64,000 nt of DNA, from the NCBI GenBank assembly GCA_019914995.1, contig CM034132.1:8922662-8986661 (forward strand), in the 5' to 3' direction. The notes beneath the pieces are model-generated. The model was not told the origin of the DNA. It saw only the letters and a program-made list of their open reading frames with translations, and did no database searches. Source of the DNA: Acanthochlamys bracteata. Its lineage: Eukaryota; Streptophyta; Magnoliopsida; Pandanales; Velloziaceae. Positions within the stretch are counted from its first letter, which is position 1, and every line of letters begins with the position of its first letter. Made by a program: the position numbers and the translations under genes. This document shows, in pieces, positions 47,153-60,900 of the stretch.

Positions 47153-50100
47153 TTGATGACGAGGGTTGAAGGAAGAAGGCGGAGGAGTGGAAGGGAGTAC
47201 GCGAAGGAAGCAGTGGAGCTGGTGAACTCGGTGTTGAAGGAGAAACCTTTGTTGCCGTTTCTCGTACCGCTTGTTGCCGCCGCGTGGGCTGTTGAACGAT
47301 GGATTGTTCCTTTCTCTAATTGGGTTCCTCTTATCTTTGCCGTCTGGGCTACTATTGAGGTGATTCGTTTTTGTTACTAATATTTTTTATTGCTCTGTGA
47401 TTTCTTTGTTTGTGGCGTTTATGAGTTTTATGTTGGGCGGTCGATTCAACTTAGTTCAACAGACTGTAGTTATGGTTTGATCTACTATTCAGAAAGTTTT
47501 AACTTCTCTCTTATATGTTTCGGTTGGATTTTTTAAATTTCTGGTCAAACTGGTGTATCTTTAAAGCAAGTGGTGTTCATCATCATGATTTCTTTGAACG
47601 AGATGTTTTGCTTGATCTGTATAAGAAAAGATTTGCTTGAAGACTGGTCTCTGTTAGCGGTAATGAATGATGAGTGTGCAATGGTATTTAAGAATTTCGT
47701 AAGTGAACTAGCATCAGGGATAATACATCCGTGTATAGCATGTAAGTAATAAACATTTGAACTTTCTGAGCATTAGTTAATTTAATGCTATGGTGACACA
47801 ATAATACTGTTGTTGCATCTTGAATAGCATAACACTGTTGTTTCTAGTTTATGTATGTACTGACAAGACTATTGCTTCATTTGCTTTAGTATGGGAGATT
47901 TCAGCGACAGGTGCTAGTGGAAGACTTGAATATGAAGTGGAAGCAGCTCTTATTGAATACATTGGTATGCTCATTCTGTGCATAAATATCTTATCTCCTA
48001 AAGTTGATCTTAATTTTGTTAGCTCTTATGCAGCCTGCAACACCTTTAGAGCCTTGTGAATGGTTGAATAGACTTTTGATGGAGGTTTGGCCTAATTATA
48101 TGGAACCTAAGCTTTCAAGAAGGTTTTCTTCTATTGTAGCGGTGAGCTGCTATCCTGCATCATTAAATATCAATTTTTTCAATTGATACAGTGATGCCTT
48201 TGTCAATAATTGTGATCCTTCATTTATATGTTAAACTTCTTGAGTAGTGAAAAAGAGTTCCATTGTCTTCAGATGTCCTATTTTCCCATTTCCTAAGCTA
48301 AAACTTCAAGTTGAAGTAAGTTCTGTATGCAATATATTGAGAGTTGATAATTGGAGAGTGCTACTGGCTGGAGCTTTTAAGCACACAAAGAAATTGCTTG
48401 AACTTACAGAATGTATGGTAAAATCTTGAAATAAAAAAGGAAAAAAACAACTCCTATGACAATGAATATAATTAGAATCTTTGTGAATATATTTTTTTGC
48501 TTTCTTAATTTATAGAAATTATTTTGTAGAGAGACCACTTTGAAACTGTAATTACTTGATTATCTAACGTTGAGTATGCTTTCTGTCAATTGTTAGACTG
48601 AAAATTCTATCATGGATAGTCTGGTATGTTAGCTAAAATATTGTGCACTTTCTTTTCCGTAGTTGAACTTTCGTTACACAGCTTAATCAATGGATAATGG
48701 TGATGTAGTGCTGCTAGTATCGTGTGGTTTAATCCCTGCTTAACTCTGAGAATCGCTTTTAAAAATGCAAAGCGGGAAAGCAATTTCAGTGGATGTGATG
48801 GATTCAAGCATTGGCTACCATCAAGCATGCCTTAAACATTATGCTCCATTTAGATGTTAGAAAGCTGTATTTATTAATCTGGCTGGGCGGAGGAGGCATA
48901 CAAATACTCATTGGAGATTAAACTAATGTGCATTTTCTTTCACTTCAGATGGGGTTTTCAACCATCAGCATATAATATTGGATCAAAACTCTTGCTGATT
49001 TTAAGTGAAGTTGCTAGCAGTCAATTTTCTGCTGTATTTGCAATTTGGTGTATCTGGTTTCTCTGTAGTCACAAAAGGAACTGAATGCACAATTCATTCT
49101 CTAATTAGGACAAACATATGAATGAACCTCCATAATAGATTGAATTCTAGCTAAGTAGTACTATATGCAGCGTGAAACTGTAAGGTCATATCTTCCAAAT
49201 ATGCTTGGACTTAGGAAGCCCATTTGTCCTTTTGAAAATAACACAAGGTGACGTTGATTTTAGATCCTATTGCACTCTAGATGAGGATACTAAGTTAACT
49301 TCAACTTGGCAAAGGAATGATAGTTGCTTTGGATCTTTGCACATTATGTAGTATGTACTGCTTTAGAGCTTTAAGCAATTTACTGCTGCATTAAAGACTA
49401 ATGTTTAATTTCACATGTTATATTTCTTGGCAGAGACGTCTTAAACACAAACGGCCAAAGTTAATTGTGAGTTTGGACTTTTTACAGCTCCATTACATTT
49501 AATTCTGGTTATTAGAATGAAACTTTCTGATAAGAAAATACTTCTGTTTTATTTTTAGGAAAAGATTGAGTTACAGGAGTTCTCATTAGGCTCATGTCCG
49601 CCTATCTTAGGACAACGCGGGATGCACTGGGTCACTTCAGGTGATCAGGTTGGCATTGAGTGTTTTCAAAATAAAATTATCTATGCACATTACATATCTT
49701 GAGTAGACTTTCTTTTATTGTGGAAGGCTAAATAAAATGTTAAGTCAACATGCTGGCTGTCCTTACAATAGAACTATAGGACAAGCCTCATAAATTCTAT
49801 CTCACTAATCTAAGAGAAGGATGCATTGGCCTTGGAGATTTAAGTGCTCCAAGTTAGTGACCATGTTATGGTTTATGATTCATTTCATCACTTAACTGTC
49901 CAGTAATATAAAAAGTTAGTGCAGGTTTTACATTTTATGTTCAGATAAAAAGATTGTCCTTTACATTTTGGCTCAACTCCATCATAGTGGAGCCTCATCT
50001 GAACTAGTTGCAGGGTTGTCATCATCTCATGCTTATCTACTATCAATGAATGAGGATGAACATTTTAATTAGAGCACTATCTCTGTTTGATTTTTGGCTG

Positions 50101-53100
50101 AGTAATGTAACATTGCCATCATTCATATGTAAATAGGAAGTGGTCTACATAGATGATCCTGATCCCATGATGTTTTCACCTCTGTCCCACTTCTTAAAAA
50201 CTTTGTTTCATTCATCAACTATAATTTATAGGCAGATAAGATAATAGTATCTTTGGTTTCTGGGTGTATTAGAAGTGATGTCTGTGTTTCCTTTAGTAGT
50301 TTTCAAGTCATACATATACAATGATATTTACAGGTTGGTGTCAGTGGTTTGCCCTTGATGTTTTCAGAAACATTCATTTCATGGCCCTGAACTCCGTTTT
50401 CCCCTGACTTTGTTAGTTTTTTCAACTAAAGAATAAGCTGGTTATTATTCTGGGATTGCTTATATAAATCAAAATTTTTGGGGACTAGAAGTGTGTCTAT
50501 GGAACTTAAAGCATTCCTGAAATGTCTAGGGGTCAATGATGGACTTTGGGGGATGTGCTTCATATTCTTTAACTTTTCCACTTAAAATTTGGTTCTCTAC
50601 CCTCTGTCGGTGCATGATCTGTTTGTGATATTTTTTACATAGTATTGTGTGTTTATAATCTGATGATATGTTCTTGCTGTCAGCGAGTCATGCGAACCGG
50701 TCTTGATTGGGATACGAATGAGATGAGCGTAACGTTTCTGGCAAAGCTGGGAAAACCGCTTGTGGGCACTGCTCGTATTGTGATTAACAGCATTCATTTG
50801 AAGGGAGATGTATGTAAATTCCTTTCTCTTTGGATCTACACACATTTGTATCTCAAAATAATTCCAAAATAGCTTTATGAATACTTTGGTTTCATTTTTG
50901 TGCTGCCCTTGTTAATAGAAAAACTTGCATGTTGTATGGTTTTGAACAATTGATACTTGATGAGATGACCATATGTAATGTATCTGGAAGTAAATTATGC
51001 ATCCATATGGAAACACATTACCTTCTTCATGTCTTTTCCTACTAAAAATAGTTCTTATGGTGTACACGATAAATTTGACGAGGGTACCAATTGTTACAAA
51101 CAAAATTTCCAGAATTGTATAATGAAAGGGGTAACATAAAAGTGGCTCCTGAGACTATCATATCCTTGTCGATTTAGTTAAAAAAAAGAAAAAAGACTGC
51201 TTACTGATTTTATATGTTACATGTCGTGCTCCTCGTTAGTTATCTTAACTTGTTCACTAGAAATTCCAGGATTTTGAAAATTGTGGTTTCTATACTATCG
51301 TATGTTTGTTGGCGCTTATTTTACTTGAGTTCAAACTCCAAACTATAATTGGGTATAACGACTTGGCCAATAAAGTCTAAGTATCTCAGTTTTATCTTTA
51401 GTAGACCTTGTATGTCATCAAGTTAAGATATAACATGTGTTAAGATAAAGGAAAAGTTTGGGAGTGCTTATGATAAGGAACATTTGGAATGAAAGTTATC
51501 TTGAGAACTTTTTTGGAAAATGAGTTTGATTTTGTTGACCTAACAAAAACTAATAAAAGTTATAAATATAAAATGATGCGACATGTAATTCACTTGTACT
51601 TTTCAAATTTTAAAAAAAAATTATAAACTAACGTAGGAAATTTATTGAGAAACATGAGAACTTTTGAGGAACAAAAAAGCAGTGCCATAAGCACTGGCAA
51701 ACATCCCCAAAGTGTTAGGTGAGGCTATTTAGAAGCTTTTTCCCCCTTACCCACCCTCCACCCCCAACCAAACATATTTACAGGTCTAGGAGGTACGAAA
51801 TCTTTCCTGATAACAATATTTGGAAATCAGCACCCTCTGTTGATTGATTATTTTTCCCAAGAAGTGAGTAATCATGCAAGATTAGCAAGTTTTTTTCTTT
51901 TATTGATGATCTTAATCTTTTTAATGAAACAATAACATGTAGTGCAAATTCAGCTGTTTTCTTCGTCCCTCTTGAAATGTAATTGTGTTGTGCTTCAGAT
52001 AACTCAAATTTTGTTTCTTTAAGTGGGTTTTACACTAAAGGCATGTTTTACTGCTTTAGAACTCCACTTTCCATCTTCAGATTTTGAGTTTGGATCACTT
52101 CACGCGTTTAATTACTACTCTGAACTCCACTTTCACCAAAAACTCCACTCTAAAGTTTATTTAATGTGTTTCAGTTACCACCTCAAACTCTACTTCCATT
52201 GAACTCTACTTATCACCTAAGTCACTTTCATGAAACTCACTTTCATGCAATTAAAACACGCCTAAATTTTCATACACTTCTATTCTTTTTTGTAAAGATA
52301 TTCTTTAGCTATATTTCCTCAAATGCTTTTGGAATTAAATGAACAAGGTTTGTGATGATGTATGCCATTTCTGATAAGTTTTTGCATCTTCTGAGATTGC
52401 AGCTTCGCTTGATACCCATCCTTGATGGACAGGCTTTGCTCTATTCATTTGAATCCACTCCAGAAGTCAAAGTGAATGTTGTGTTTGGGAGCGGTGGCAG
52501 CCAAACGCTTCCTGCAACAGAACTACCCGGTGTCTCATCTTGGTTGGTTAGTTGCTCTCTTATCAAAGATTCAAGGCACTAGGAATTGTTATAGTTTCCC
52601 TCACTTCGTTGCGTTTATAGTGATTATGTAGCCTTGGGTATATTTTTGCTTTGGTAATATGTATTTTCTTGCCATGCACTATGATTAGATTAATTTCTTC
52701 GCCTTCCCAAGCAGGTGAGACTTCTGACGGACACTTTGGTTAAACTTATGGTTGAACCTCGCCGTGCATGTTACTCTTTACCATCTGTTGATTTAAGGAA
52801 GAAAGCTGTTGGGTGTGCTTTTGAAGTCACAGTCATTTCAGCTAATCAATTGCATAGAAATTCACTGAAGAGTAGTAACCAAGAGAGGCACAACATAAAG
52901 ACAAACAGCAATTCTTCAGGAAATTCTGGAAGTAAGATTTTGCAGACATTCGTTGAAGTCGAAGTTGGAGATTTGAGTAGAAGAACAGTCATTAGTCAAG
53001 GTCCACATCCTTTGTGGAATACTACATTTAATATGGTTTCACACGGAGACACTGGAACTATCAAGTTTCATCTTTATGAATGGGAGACTGGAGGTGTGAA

Positions 53101-56100
53101 GTTAAACTATATGACCAGCTGTGAAATTAAGGTACTGAAATGTGCTCAAGCATAAAGCTTTTGCTTCAGCTTTGTCTGGGTGGCATTTATTATATTCATG
53201 CAAGATTTATTCTAACAGAAAATGTCTGACTGGATAGACAGTTGAAATATGTTGCAGATGATTCTACAATATTTTGGGCAATAGGACCTGGATCAGGGGT
53301 ATTGGCTAAACAGGTTGAGTCTTGCGGGAAAGAAGTTGAGATGACAGTTCCATTTGAGGATAAGAATTCTGGGGAAGTAAGATCTTCTTCTATTTTTCTT
53401 GTAAATTATTTCATATAAGCTATTTTCTTACTGCTAGTGAACTTCCCTTCTAACTTCAATCTTGCAGTTCATCTGAAATACTTCTCTAGCACTGTCTTTT
53501 AGCATTCCTTTTCCCCCCTCGGATTGTCCTCTGGTTAGCCTCTGCTTAGTCAGATGAAGCTTGGTGGTTGTTTTTATTGTAGTATCATCCTCTGGTGTTT
53601 GTGAGTATTGTAGATACTATCGTGACAGGAACGCTGGCATCATCTTTCTTATTAATGTGATCTTTCTTCTTAAATTGATTTTTTATTTTTTTTTAAATTT
53701 ATTTTTTATTTTTTTAAGTTTCACCATTGGAAATGTAAACTGGCTGTTCAAGTACTACCACTTGAATTTAAACTTTTGAAATTGATGACTACATATCAGA
53801 AAAGAGTTGTCCAGTGGATAAACTTGCATTCTGGTGATTCTAGTAAAAGCATTATATTTGGGAACCACACTTCTACTGATAATACAGCTTGGATTATTTG
53901 TGCTTGGTTTCATGCTTTGCTTATTTTCTTACAGAGGCATTTCGACCTTTTGCTTTACAGATTAAAGTGAGGCTTATGCTTAAAGAATGGCAATTTTCAG
54001 ATGGTTTGGTAAGCACTAGCAGCCAGTCCAATACAGGAGCTCAGCATTTTGCATATTCTTCACAGAATTTGCAGTTACGGACCGGAAGGAAACTCAGGGT
54101 AACAGTAGTGGAAGGACGAAATTTGATGACAAAAGAACGATACGGAAAATCTGATCCATATGTAAAGCTCCAGTATGGAAAGGTAAAATCTGTCTCGTGA
54201 TGCCTTCTGTTTCTTTTTGGTTTCTCCTTAGATGTATCATTTCTTGAACATGCCAAAACTTGGTTATTTGTTCAGGTGCTTCGTAAAACAAAAACATTTC
54301 CGCATTCTTCAGACCCTGTATGGAACCAGCAGTTTGAGTTCGATGAGGTAGGAGGAGGTGAGTATCTTAAACTCCAATGCTACAACTCAGATAAATTTGG
54401 GGACGACAACATTGGAAGTGCACGAGTAAATACAGAAGGAATTTCAGAAGGTTCTTGTCGGGATACATGGGTCCCTCTTGAGAAAGTGAATACAGGAGAG
54501 CTCAGAGTTCAGATTGAAGCATTTAAGGTTGATGACAATGGAGGATCAAGGGTATGGACTTTCTCAAGCACCAAGGTTCATAAATAATAGTTGTTGTTGC
54601 AAAGTCATTGCAGATTAAAGATACAGTAAGAGCTTTTTAAATTCAAAATGAACTTAGAGAAGTGGGGCTAATTGGTCGATATTGCTAAATTTATGTTGCA
54701 TATGAAAACAGGAGTTGTATAATTTATAATTAACTTGATTGTCTGTTCACATTGCTATGGTTACTTGTTTATGCAGAGTACATCTGGAGGCCCTCAACAA
54801 GGCTGGATTGAGCTTGTCCTCATTGAAGCTAGAGATCTTGTTGCTGCTGATCTCAGGGGAACTAGTGATCCTTATGTAAGAGTACAATATGGGAACACCA
54901 AAAAACGAACTAAGGTGATATTTTGATACTATGAGCATTTACCTGGTTTCACAGACCACTCATATTTCATAGATGGTTAATTTAAGTCGTTCCTTCAATG
55001 TTTGCGTACTTGTTTTCAAGGGCAGTCGTGTGAGAACCCTTGATTTAAGCAAGTAAATGCAATATTTGAAAAGCAGCATGTATCTCTACTAGCACGCAAA
55101 TATCTGGAACTTGAATCATGACTGATAGCTGTTGTATTTCCCTGAGAAAGAAGCATCCTTGTTTTATGAATTAATAATATGGAGAGGGTATGGTTTGTAG
55201 TGGCACTTCAATAAATATCTTTTTATAGTGGCTGCTTCATTAGGGAATTTTAGGACTCAAAAGTTCGAAACCATGTGGAGAACTACATTAAAACTTGTTG
55301 ATGATCTTACTTTTTTTAACAATATTTGTTAGTGATCCGATATTCAGATCTAATAATATGTATACACTTTTATCTTCTTTTTTTCATACGCATCCTTGAT
55401 GAAATTTTGTTGATTACTCGTTAAATTTTTACTCGAAACAGTAGATCTTGTTCTTGCTCTAGTTCAATTATAGATGTGAAGACATAGTTATCACTTGTTG
55501 CAGGTTATACTGATTTCTGAAAAAAAAGGACCTCGTCATGTAGGCAACTTATGAATTTACCGTTTTGGTTATAAGAAATTAGAAGCGAGTTTTTCCTTTT
55601 GAGATATTACACAACATATATGGACGTTACATTCATGGAGCTGATTGAGGACCAAGATTTTTACCTGGTAGGAGTATATGCTTGGAGCCATAAAACACAG
55701 ATGATTAGAGGAAGACGTCATAATTCTCATTCTCATTCTTCGCTTTGATTTGCAAAAATTCATGTTGCAAAACAGTATATGCTGCAGTCGGTTTTGTGAT
55801 GGCTATATTGCTTTGTTGCAGGTTATTTACAAAACACTGCATCCTCAATGGAATCAGACTCTTGAGTTTCCTGATATGGGCATGCCCCTGGTTTTGCATG
55901 TGAAGGATCACAATGCACTTCTTCCAGGGTCAAGTATAGGTGATTGTAGGGTAGAATATGAAAGATTGCCTCCTAATCAAACAGCTGACAAGTGGATACC
56001 TCTCCAAGGCGTGAAGAGTGGGGAGATACATGTACAAATAACTAGAAGAGTTCCAGCATTAGAACAGAAGCCAGGCTTAGGTAGTGAAATCTACATGCCT

Positions 56101-56741
56101 AGTAAAGCAAGGAAGATATGCGGCCAGGTACGGAATACCTGCACTATTTAGGACTACTTTTGAAAAGCATACTATGCTGCATGTGATGGCAGCCTAATGA
56201 GCCTTATTAAGATTATTCAATTCTATCTCTCACCAAAAAAAAAAAGGAAAAAAAAAAAAGAGATTACCCTTACTGTTTCTTTTTTCCCCTCAAGCAGCAA
56301 CACGACCCTTGCACTTGTATGCACATCCCTTCCATGCTTTGATCAAGCCATTACCTTTTTAAATATTTCTTTTAGTGATCACTATTGAGCACCACCAAGT
56401 GAATTTAGACAATTCATTACAGTTCAGACTACATAGTTATTATTGTACTTTACTTAATTCTCTTGTATACAGAGTTTTGCTATTCTAAAGCAAGTCGTTG
56501 CTGTTTTCCCATTTGGTCATTGCAGTTTAGAGAGGTCATGGAGAAGCTTCACAGTTTAGTGGAGGAAGGAGATTTAGAGGGCCTGTCATTAGCTCTGAGT
56601 GAAGCGGAAAGTGCAGAAGATGCACAGGAGGAGTACATGCTAAAGCTCGAGGGCGAAATGGATTTGCTTCTTGATAAAATCGGTGAGCTAGGCAGAGAGT
56701 TGAACAGAACTTCATCGGCCCCAGTCATGATGCCATATTAA
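47153..56741 (+). CDS. SMP and triple-C2 membrane-contact protein (NTMC2 type 3-like), 14 exons
   Basis: Exons 47153-47359, 47890-47964, 48034-48141, 49434-49466, 49559-49648, 50684-50809, 52403-52546, 52715-53131, 53242-53376, 53961-54182, 54276-54551, 54777-54914, 55822-56127 and 56526-56741 join in phase to 830 residues. Hydrophobic segments at about 31-69 form the N-terminal anchor. About 95-262 is a SMP lipid-transfer domain (CEWLNRLLMEVWPNYMEPKL). Three C2 domains follow: a divergent one at about 285-420, one at about 490-605 (RYGKSDPYVKLQYG) and one at about 618-735 (LRGTSDPYVRVQYG). The tail (760-830) is an acidic coiled coil. The second C2 has Glu in place of the usual first loop-1 Asp, and the third has a degenerate loop 3, so calcium binding may be weak. 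The architecture is that of plant extended-synaptotagmin relatives at ER contact sites (At3g18370 type, from memory). Confidence 0.92.
51456..51702. mobile_element. Inverted-repeat MITE in intron 6 of the SMP-C2 gene
   Basis: The left end GTTTGGGAGTGCTTATG and right end CATAAGCACTGGCAAAC form a 17-bp inverted repeat with 15 matches. The ~210-bp interior is A+T-rich. No clear target-site duplication is seen, and the terminus differs from the CGTGTTT-type MITEs, so it belongs to another family. Confidence 0.65.
52040..52262. mobile_element. Tourist-like MITE (223 bp) in intron 6 of the SMP-C2 gene
   Basis: The left end GGCATGTTTTA and right end TAAAACACGCC are inverted repeats, flanked by TAAA on both sides. 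Internal repeats of AACTCCACTTTC / AACTCTACTT resemble the interior of the 22740-23035 MITE. It lies about 140 bases before the exon 7 acceptor. Confidence 0.78.
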
Positions 56742-57972
56742 CTCTGTAACATAAGATTCAATTTGCGATTTGCTAAGTGCCTTCTGGATTTCTATCAGAC
56801 TTTTCTATACGGTTTTTGTTTACTAATGTAAACGCTTTTGTTTAAGAACAATAAGCAGATATGCCTTCTTGTATTTATTGTCAATTCTTGTTGATTTATG
56901 TTCAGATTTTAGTGAAGCACCAACATTTAGACACTGTATTCTTTGGCAGAAGGAAATTTCCCTGTTGTAGCTGGTGTTAAACGAAGTTTTTGGTTATTAT
57001 TGTTCAAATGTTTATCCTTTTTTAGGAGAGCAAATAGGAAAGCATCCATCCATCTCGAACATGTATAGTTTACAGCTTTGAACAGAAGCATGAAGATAGA
57101 ATTTCATGTTTCCAAGTTCTTCCAAAGATAGGACAGTGGCACATTTCTAATAAAATCAATTCACATATAGCATGCTTTTTGAGTCATGCAAGTAAAATAC
57201 AGGTACCGTGTGAAATAATTTTGAAAGCGTTTAGCTAAGTTTTTCGAAAAAATAATTTTTAATTTACGTTTTTCAGTACGATTTTTTATGGAAAGAAAAA
57301 GTAAGCTGCGATATGAAAACAATACACCCAGCTGTTAGTAGAGCTCACTAAACTGTACGGCGAGAACGGATACAGCTGTTTATAATGGACCAAAATTTTC
57401 AAGTTTACTTAAAAACAAAAAGCATACCGATTTCTATGACAATAATCAAACTAAAAAGTGCAAGAAAATGGATTAATTTTTTTCCCCGAAAAGTGTAAGA
57501 GAAAAATTATATATCTCCCTTTTTCCTTCGTAGCAATATAAGAATGATTTGTTTTTCATAACATATAATATTTCAGATTATTTAGTTTATTCAAAAAATT
57601 AAATAATTATATTTATCTTAAAAAAAATTGTTGTTACAAATTTATCTTTACATCAATTTTTATTATATTATTTTACAGAAACTCACTTTCGCATAATTAA
57701 ATTGATAAATTATATGGTATTTGAGTAATGAATCTAATTATTTTGAACAAGTTGTTGATAATTGATACTTAGACCTGTATTAAATTGCTATTTATTATTT
57801 AAAAAGGCAAAAAAGTGCCAATAGGCAGCTTTCTTAGCTTACGAATAAAGTTGCAATAACAAGCCCGTGAATAACTATTTATCACAAGGCCCATTTAAAA
57901 CCCAATAACCTGCTTGTCTTTTCTGAACATAAACAAAGAAACGCAAATAACAAAAATGTTTTTTCTTTTATT
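56742..57972. other. Intergenic region and leader of the ESP1-like gene
   Basis: The first ~200 bases are 3' UTR of the SMP-C2 gene. The rest has no gene. An ATG at 57956, out of frame with the main start at 57973, would begin an overlapping uORF (MFFLLLWP...) if the transcript starts upstream of it. Confidence 0.45.
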
Positions 57973-60900
57973 ATGGCCGCGAAGCACCACCAGCAACAGT
58001 CGGCGGCGGCGGCAGCGCCGTTACATCCCCCTCCGATGTCCGGCGAGACCTTCGCTGCACTCGAGGGAATGTCCAGATCTCAGATCTACGACCTCATGTC
58101 GAAGATGAAGGTTTTCTTCTTTTCAAGATAGAAGCAAACCCTCTTTCTCTTGAATCTTATTGTTCTTCTTCTTCTTCTTCTTGTTCGAATCAATCAATGA
58201 ATGTGTTTTCGTTATTGCAGCTTTTGATTGACCAGAACCAGCAGCAAGCGAGGAAGGTTCTTATTGATAACCCTCTTCTCACCAAAGCCCTATTTCAGGT
58301 TCGCCCTCTTTATAATTTAATGACTCTTCTTGTATAGTGTTAGAGAAAGAAAAACTTTCGAATTCGAACTTGTTGTAGAAGAAATAAATTTTATTTATGA
58401 AGAACTTTTTAGAATAGCGTTTAATCTTTGCGTTTAGTCCATGGTCGACAGTTGTGATTCAATGTCTCTCTTTGTTATATTAGAGGGGAGAAAAAGCTTT
58501 CAACATTTCAATTTAGGTAGAAGAAAGAAAGATTATTTTTGACAAAAAACATTAGGGTAGCAATCGCGTCTTCGCATTTTAGGCCATGGTAGATAGTTGT
58601 AATTTGATGTCTCATTTTGTGTAATTTTAGAAAAAGAGATCTTTGAAATTTGAACTTATTGTAGAAGAAAGAAACGTTCTCTTTGAATATTTTTATGGGA
58701 TACCATTTGCGGCTGTGCGTTTAGCCCATGATGGATAGGTCATTTCATGTTCTTTCTTTATAGTTAAGTTACTTACTTGTAATGTTAGAAAAAGAAATCT
58801 TTCAAACCTGAACTTTGAGAAGAAAGAATTTCCTTGAGAATAATATTTGTAGTGTAGTAATTAAAAATATTGGACAGTTGTGAATTCTGGAGAACTTCAT
58901 GAATACGTTTTTCTATGGTGAATGGTTCTCCTGTGGACATGTGGTTACTTTGTTTCTGTTAAAAATGGTACATGAAACGATTGAGAACTGTTTGATGCTT
59001 GATATTGTAGAAATATGACTTTTTGGTTTTATCTCAAACTTTTTGGATAAAAGGAATATACTTGTGTGAAGGACCTTTTCTGATTTGTATCCTTCTAATA
59101 GAGAAAGTCAACACATGCATTTTTTGAGTGATAACAATGGTGAATGTTGTTTCGAAGAATTAGTTTAGTTACGTGTCAACGTACTTGTCTAACTTTCTTC
59201 TACACATACAAAATCTTAGCGGAGAGGGGATTGCAGGTTGTTGAAGGGGCTGTAAACTCTAACCAAAGTGTTTCTTTCAACTTTCATACTAAATGTGCAA
59301 ATGGTCCTCATGTAACTGTGATCAAGGATCTTCATCTTTGCTTATGGAAAAGTTTCATTGATTAACTGGCTGCTTTCATGGTTTTACTGTTTAGATGTTT
59401 TCTCTAGTTTTATAGGTATATAATTAGGTACCAGTAAATATGTCCAGTATGCCATACCGATTCTCCTTCCAAGTAACATTATAAGAACGTAAAATCGTGG
59501 AGTTTCGCTACCATTTATGGAGGCTATAGTTTTTATCTATTCCATGACACATGTTGATTTACTGCACAAAGCAAACAAGTTATGGAATTGTTTGAACTTA
59601 ACACCTTGTAGCGAAAGCACTTTCTCCCAAAATCTTGGTTGAAGATAATGCAAGCTGGTGCTGTTTTTGTTTTGAAATATTGATGGTGACTTAACGAATA
59701 TCTTTGCTCGAAATAATTTAGACTTGTTCAGAGCTTTTAACTACAGCACTTTTCAATGCTTTGAACACCTTAGACTTTTGTCTCTATGGGGAAAGGTGTT
59801 TGGATCAGTACCAAATATTTAGTTCATAAATGGTGGTTGGTATTTAAGGTTGTACATCCACTTCTGAGGATATCACAAGCATTTCGGTTTTCTTGTTGAA
59901 GCTTCGAGGCCATTGGATGGTCTTTTTAGTAGTTGAACAAGCCAAGTAGTCTGTTGTGGAATTATAGATTTAATTCTACAAGATTACTAACTGACTTGAA
60001 ATTCAATTAAAGGCATGTGATTTCACTTTTATTTCGCTTGGCGTGCGGAAAAGAAAAGCTAGAAATTGTATGTCTGCATGACTTTATTTTACTGTCTCCA
60101 CAAGTTTGTGATATTTCTTTAGCTGGACGTAGAGTTAGTGACATAATTGTTGGTGATAGTGCCTATTTCTTCCCTTGGATGTAGATTTGTTGAGGTAGTT
60201 AAATCGTTTGATGATAATTAGTGCAATTTGTTTGATCAAGAATATGTTTTGAGGTTTGGCGTTGAACCGTGCACTGGCAGATGTTTGTGTATAAGGATGC
60301 CCAATAAGTCTATGCAGCCTTCCTTTTTGCTACTTCTACAAATTCCTAAAGTGACTTGTTATTCATTATAAATTCTGCTATTATTCAAAATAACTCTTTT
60401 TTTTTTCTTCATTTTGCTAAAAGGTAGTTGTTATAGTTTACTGTTTTGAAGCTATTTTTCATAATGATTTGTTGGTTGAGCTCCTCTGTGTTGGCTTTAT
60501 ATCTCACCAGATTCAATTCTTGGTTCGATCTCTGAGTTTCTATTTCGTGAGTGAATTTGGAGTTTGCTAATACCATTATTATGTTTTCCTCATTTTAAAT
60601 TCTTGGTAAAATTAAAATCGAGCACCTCAGTGGGATTTTGTTGAGTATACAAATTATGATAAGTCTTGTACTCAAACCACGTCTATTGATTTTCTAGTCA
60701 ATTGTTTCATGAAGCTAATGTCTTGCTATTTAAACTTTTGTTCAATTGTAGGCTCAAATTATGCTTGGAATGGTAAAGCCTCCAGAATCGGTAATTCTGT
60801 GATTTTCGCTTCTATATCATAAAGACTATTTTAGGGGAAATGACTTCGAAACTTTTGGTGAATAGGTGCCTAATAATAGTCCGCAGACGTCGTCCCAAGC

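Noticed and set aside
60505..60545. GGTTCGATC word resembling a tRNA T-arm
   Set aside because: No matching acceptor stem, D-arm or anticodon arm upstream; it is intron 2 of the ESP1-like gene.
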